Source: an uncultured Prevotellaceae bacterium (GTDB taxonomy: Bacteria; Bacteroidota; Bacteroidia; Bacteroidales; Muribaculaceae). From it: a stretch of DNA of 64,000 nt. The number at the start of each line of letters is the position of its first letter. Position 1 is the first letter of the stretch. The notes beneath the pieces were generated by a model that did not search any database, was not told where the DNA came from, and worked only from the letters and a program-made list of their open reading frames with translations. The position numbers and the translations under genes were made by a program. The stretch is taken from assembly GCA_947306175.1 (NCBI GenBank), contig CAMZFV010000001.1:124001-188000 (forward strand). The letters are read 5' to 3'. Shown here one piece after another: positions 60,226 to 64,000 of the stretch.

Positions 60226-63200
60226 CTATTTAACAAGAGACATGTTGATGGACAAGCCGTAATTGCTGTTGGTCGTCGGATAGGATGATGTTGACACCAT
60301 CGGCAAATTGCTCTGATAGTCGAAGTAGGCACCCAGCGTGATGCGCTTGCTGACCACATAATTGGCAGTGAAGTTGACGCCCCACGTGCGTGTACCGCTT
60401 GTGGCCTGAGCCGTATTGGCGTCAATCTTGCGTATCAGAGCCATGTTGCTCGACATCTTCACGTTCAGGTTCAACGTGAGGTCATTGTTCACGTTCTGCT
60501 GAACTTTCTTGATCTTGAGGACCTGATTGAAGTTGGCAATCTTGTAACTGCCACCCAGTGTGAAGGATGCAGTTGAAGCTTCTACCAGCTGTCCTGCCGA
60601 CGAGTTGAGCGTGAGCGTTCGCTGGTCATCATATTGGGCATTGATCGAGATTTCATTATTAAATGTCGCGGTAAAGCCGATGAGGGGAGCGAATTTCTCG
60701 GTCAAGGTAACAGAAGCGATGTTATAGGGCGACGAAGGAATCACTGCATTATCGAGACCTTCGATGAATCCCAAGCCATTACCAATGGTTACCCAGTCGG
60801 TGAATGAAGTGTAGTTACCCACAGTATAGGTACACTGGTAAGCATGGTTCAAAGCGAAGGACTTGAACAATTTCTTGAAGAACGGGATTCGCATCAAGCC
60901 GTCGTAGGTAATACGCCAGTTGGGCAAGATGGACTTGATGCCCGGGAACGGGTTCAGGTCAATCTTGTTGGCGTCTTTACCAGAATAGGCCGCCATGAAT
61001 GCGGGTATCATCACATCGCTGCTCGACTTGTTCACCGCACCATTATCAAGACTATAGGTCGTACCGGCTATGGTTTTTATTTCCGGCTTTTGGAAGAATC
61101 CAATATCGGGATAGGTCGAGCCCATGTATTTCTCCTGTATCCTGTTGGCTACAATATCGAGATTCTCACGGAACTTGTCAAATGTGGCACTATGGTAGTT
61201 GTCGTCAGACCTTACTGACTGCATCGCCGTTGCCAGCGCAACGTGAGTGCGGGAGTAGCTGCCGCCAAAGATTGGCGTCGAGTTGTCGTACATGAACTGG
61301 ATCTGGGTTGTTCTGTTATCCGTGCGGTTACCCGTGAGCGTGATCTTCAGGCCTGCTATGGGTTCCAGCTGGACTTCGGCGTTGAATTCCTTGGTGCTGC
61401 CATAGATTGCAGGGGTGATCTGTGTCTCATCTCCCAAGAGCCATTTGTTGCTCATCGCCTTTTCGATGTAGGACAAACCGGCAAAACCGAAAGCGAAGTC
61501 CAGACCAGGAGCCATCACATCATAGTGGTTGGTTTGGCCGAAGATATCACCAATCTCGGGGATAAACTGAGGCACTGAGAGCGATGTGGTGTGCTTCAGA
61601 CGAACATTGACACTGCGCACACTCATCAACAATCTTGCCGTGTACTGAGCTGCTTCGGTAAAGAAATTATGCCTTTCTTCACTCTGGATCTCGGTAATTG
61701 TGAATTTCAGATTCTCCGTGCCAAGGGTCGAGATTTCAATATTATCCTTATCCTTAACCTTGAAATCCACCTTGAAAGGCTTGCCGTCATCAGTAATGGC
61801 TTGCACCTTCACCTTCTTGACACCCAACTTGTGATTGATGACAGTCACCGAGTCGGGGTTCAGCCTGAATGCTCGGTTGAACTTCTTGGGCTTCTCCTTC
61901 TTGGTTGCTTTAGCCTTCTTATTGCCCTTGCTTGAGAACCTATCATCCACTTTCTTGAGATAAGGTACCTTGCCATAGAACTGGTCCAAAGCGAAGCGAC
62001 CCTCAAGCGAACGTACCGTCTGATTGGCAATATTGTTACCTGAGGAATAACCGTCCACAACGGTACCGCGGTCCCATCGATAAGTCGAATTGTAGGAGAG
62101 ATTGGCCGTTATCCAACTCAATATCGGAATCTGGCTGAAAGGAGCCTTATAGCTGAGATTGAACGACTGGTTATAAGCCCAAGGCGTACCCAAACCCTTA
62201 ATGGAGCTAATTACCGAATCTCTCCATTCATAATAGGCATCGCGGTACAGTTTCCTGTTTACCACCTGACCTGCATCCTCAAGGATGGGCTCAAGGATGT
62301 GAGCAGTGGTATTGCTGTTGAAAGACGCGGTAAGCGACTTGGTGAAGTTCCACGACAAAGCGAACTGACGATCCCACAGGAAGTTTTTGCTGACCGCTAT
62401 CGGCAGTTCAACTGTAAGTCCCGTCTCGTTACGAGTCTGTTGCTCGTAGTAATAGCGTGAGATGTTGGAACCTAAAGCAATATTAGTGGGCAAATAACGG
62501 AATTCCCAGTCACGGAAGAACTTCATGTTCTTGTTCTTCTCGTTGATAAAGTGTGAGAACGGTTTGAAAGGCTTGGCATAGGGTGTCCAGCTGTACTGAA
62601 TGCTGCCTCGATAATCATTGGTGTTCTCATAGACATTATCCGGGTCGTTGAGATGCTGTTTGTTGAATGAATAGCTGAACGAGAAGTTGGCGGGATCCCA
62701 TGGCATGGGATTCTTCATCGTCTTCACATCAAACTTGAGACCAGAAATCGAGAAACTCTTGGCCGTGCGCTGCGTAACGGCATATTCCATGATACTGTCC
62801 CGCTGCTCCTTGGTTTCACAGATGTCAAGAGCCTCCTTGAGTTTAACGTCCTGGTCGAGGGGATTATACTTGGGCGTCGTCCTCTCGTTGCTGTAAGAAT
62901 AATAGATGGGAGCATGCAGTTTAGCCTTCTCAGGGATGAGACGTCCCAGATCGGACTGCACGGCAATATTATACTGGTCGTAATTATCAAGTCGGCGCAT
63001 GGAGAGACTCTGATCGACTGAGCCAAAGCCTTCGGTCTCCTTGTGGAATCCCAAGTTGAGTGTTGCGATATCACTCATATTCAAGGTCATCGAAGCCTTG
63101 GCTGCCCAACCGCCCTCGCTGTCAAAGTCGGTGACACGCAACTCGTCCACCCATACAACGCAACTCTTGGTTGATGGTGAATTATTGCGCACGCCGATGA

Positions 63201-64000
63201 GCATGACACGCACCTTGCTCAACGAAGGATTACCCATCACATATACCTTGTTGTTGGGATGATCGTCGTCTACATCCTGGAATCTGGTTGAGTATCCAAC
63301 GCCCTCCACACCTGCCATCTGCTCGGCATTGCGATGCTTCTTGGCATTGATGAGCACATCCAGGTCGATATCCAGCATGTTCTCCTCGGGCCACACCTTG
63401 AGGCGGTCATTGGAACTGTTAGTACTGTAACGTCCGGCAGGAGTCAATGTCAAGGGAATCTCATACTCATAGTAATTCTTCTTGACGTCAGAACCGAGGC
63501 GCACAAAGAGCGACACATCACCATTGCGCAGGTTAGTCTCGTTATCGATAGTTGCCTCACTGTGGACAAACATCTGCAAACGCTTATAGGTACGCAAGTC
63601 CAAATCAGTATTGCGGTACACGCCACGAGCGTCACCAGCATCCAGATTTTCCACAGCTAGCTGCATGGATTGCTCGTTGAGCTGTGTAATCTGAGACTGT
63701 CCGCTGTCGATGATGCGTGACACGCCAGGAGGCAAAACGTAGTTGACTGGTTCACGTGATGCATTCTCCTCGATGTTCACCGTATTGATGCTGATAGATC
63801 CGTTGGCGGGCTGATCACCACGCATGTTCAAGTTATACTTGTAGTTGCGCCACTCACCACGCACCAGCTCGAGGGAAGCGAAACGCAAGTGGGTCGTATC
63901 ATTGAACCCCGTCATGAACATCCTCATGAAACGAATGGTCGTAAAATCCTGGATGTTGCCCACTTTCTCCTTTTTATTGTCATTCAGAGGAATGGTGAAC
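60226..64000 (-). CDS. sprA: Cell surface protein SprA / Sov, C-terminal half
   Basis: Outer-membrane translocon of the type IX secretion system, a giant 36-strand beta barrel. About 1258 residues are visible and the frame stays open to the window edge; the GTG at 63963 is internal, because the in-frame residues before it (FTIPLNDNKKEKVGNIQDF) continue the family alignment. SprA proteins are near 2400-2500 residues, so about half is missing. Seen: IRFMRMFMTGFND, VLPPGVSR, a KVYVMGNPSLSKVRVMLIGVRN segment, strand-rich barrel sequence, a Lys-rich stretch near 61860-61960 (KGNKKAKATKKEKPKKF), and a C-terminal aromatic strand set ending INMSLVK. Confidence 0.92.
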   Translation of the reverse strand, partial: FTIPLNDNKKEKVGNIQDFTTIRFMRMFMTGFNDTTHLRFASLELVRGEWRNYKYNLNMRGDQPANGSISINTVNIEENASREPVNYVLPPGVSRIIDSGQSQITQLNEQSMQLAVENLDAGDARGVYRNTDLDLRTYKRLQMFVHSEATIDNETNLRNGDVSLFVRLGSDVKKNYYEYEIPLTLTPAGRYSTNSSNDRLKVWPEENMLDIDLDVLINAKKHRNAEQMAGVEGVGYSTRFQDVDDDHPNNKVYVMGNPSLSKVRVMLIGVRNNSPSTKSCVVWVDELRVTDFDSEGGWAAKASMTLNMSDIATLNLGFHKETEGFGSVDQSLSMRRLDNYDQYNIAVQSDLGRLIPEKAKLHAPIYYSYSNERTTPKYNPLDQDVKLKEALDICETKEQRDSIMEYAVTQRTAKSFSISGLKFDVKTMKNPMPWDPANFSFSYSFNKQHLNDPDNVYENTNDYRGSIQYSWTPYAKPFKPFSHFINEKNKNMKFFRDWEFRYLPTNIALGSNISRYYYEQQTRNETGLTVELPIAVSKNFLWDRQFALSWNFTKSLTASFNSNTTAHILEPILEDAGQVVNRKLYRDAYYEWRDSVISSIKGLGTPWAYNQSFNLSYKAPFSQIPILSWITANLSYNSTYRWDRGTVVDGYSSGNNIANQTVRSLEGRFALDQFYGKVPYLKKVDDRFSSKGNKKAKATKKEKPKKFNRAFRLNPDSVTVINHKLGVKKVKVQAITDDGKPFKVDFKVKDKDNIEISTLGTENLKFTITEIQSEERHNFFTEAAQYTARLLMSVRSVNVRLKHTTSLSVPQFIPEIGDIFGQTNHYDVMAPGLDFAFGFAGLSYIEKAMSNKWLLGDETQITPAIYGSTKEFNAEVQLEPIAGLKITLTGNRTDNRTTQIQFMYDNSTPIFGGSYSRTHVALATAMQSVRSDDNYHSATFDKFRENLDIVANRIQEKYMGSTYPDIGFFQKPEIKTIAGTTYSLDNGAVNKSSSDVMIPAFMAAYSGKDANKIDLNPFPGIKSILPNWRITYDGLMRIPFFKKLFKSFALNHAYQCTYTVGNYTSFTDWVTIGNGLGFIEGLDNAVIPSSPYNIASVTLTEKFAPLIGFTATFNNEISINAQYDDQRTLTLNSSAGQLVEASTASFTLGGSYKIANFNQVLKIKKVQQNVNNDLTLNLNVKMSSNMALIRKIDANTAQATSGTRTWGVNFTANYVVSKRITLGAYFDYQSNLPMVSTSSYPTTNSNYGLSINMSLVK

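Overview
The window is chromosomal DNA from a gut-type member of the order Bacteroidales. Evidence: almost every transcription unit is preceded by the Bacteroidetes -7 box TAnnTTTG, three times with a TTTG -33 box exactly 20 nt upstream; Shine-Dalgarno sequences are absent; and the gene set is typical (BspA-like DUF285 surface protein, peptidase M49, GH20, tricorn-type peptidase, Na+-dependent methylmalonyl-CoA decarboxylase, SprA). Coding GC is near 50 %. Muribaculaceae or Prevotellaceae fit best, but the sequence alone does not settle the family. No tRNA, rRNA, CRISPR array, transposase or prophage gene was recognised.

Layout. 1-8.2 kb: 5'-truncated dnaE, trxA, then on the minus strand a transglutaminase-like exported protein coupled to hydE, and a small exported protein of unknown function. 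8.4-15.1 kb: one giant minus-strand gene for an eight-module DUF285 repeat protein ending in a dockerin-like Ca-binding pair. 15.1-16.1 kb: repeat-rich intergenic DNA and a YafQ-type toxin-antitoxin pair. 16.1-20.1 kb: lepA and a Pif1-like helicase with a TPR tail. 20.1-20.9 kb: a gene-free, extremely AT-rich island. 20.9-24.6 kb: a heterodimeric ABC exporter. 24.7-28.2 kb: a flavodiiron protein followed by the two NfnAB subunits. 28.7-34.1 kb: a lipoprotein with a six-hairpin glycosidase-like fold and a tricorn-type protease. 34.3-38.3 kb: dxr, rseP and an RlmI-type methyltransferase. 38.4-42.6 kb: a small lipoprotein, dipeptidyl-peptidase III and a GH20 hexosaminidase. 42.7-44.6 kb (minus): nhaD and a DUF4293 protein. 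44.7-52.0 kb: a TPR protein, dnaG, and a LysM/periplasmic-binding protein coupled to an outer-membrane barrel gene. 52.2-57.1 kb: mce, mmdA, an OadG-like subunit, the biotin carrier and oadB. 57.1-64 kb: smpB, a Yip1-like membrane protein, a nitroreductase lipoprotein, an EpsG-like protein and the 3' half of sprA.

How the genes fit together. The metabolic picture is an anaerobe that makes propionate by the succinate pathway while pumping Na+ (52.2-57.1 kb), returns Na+ through NhaD, balances NADH, NADPH and ferredoxin with NfnAB, detoxifies O2 or NO with a flavodiiron protein, and matures an [FeFe] hydrogenase (HydE). Exported peptidases and glycosidases (M49, tricorn type, GH20, six-hairpin lipoprotein) suggest use of peptides and host or dietary glycans.

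The least explained parts are the intergenic DNA and two gene pairs. The intergenic DNA holds at least four small repeat families (a GAGACGCAA palindrome, a TTAGG/GGCATCCGC compound repeat, a 36-bp direct repeat and a 29-bp direct repeat), an 818-nt AT-rich island, and three palindromes lying on promoters. The two gene pairs are the LysM receptor-like protein with its outer-membrane barrel partner, and transglutaminase with hydE.
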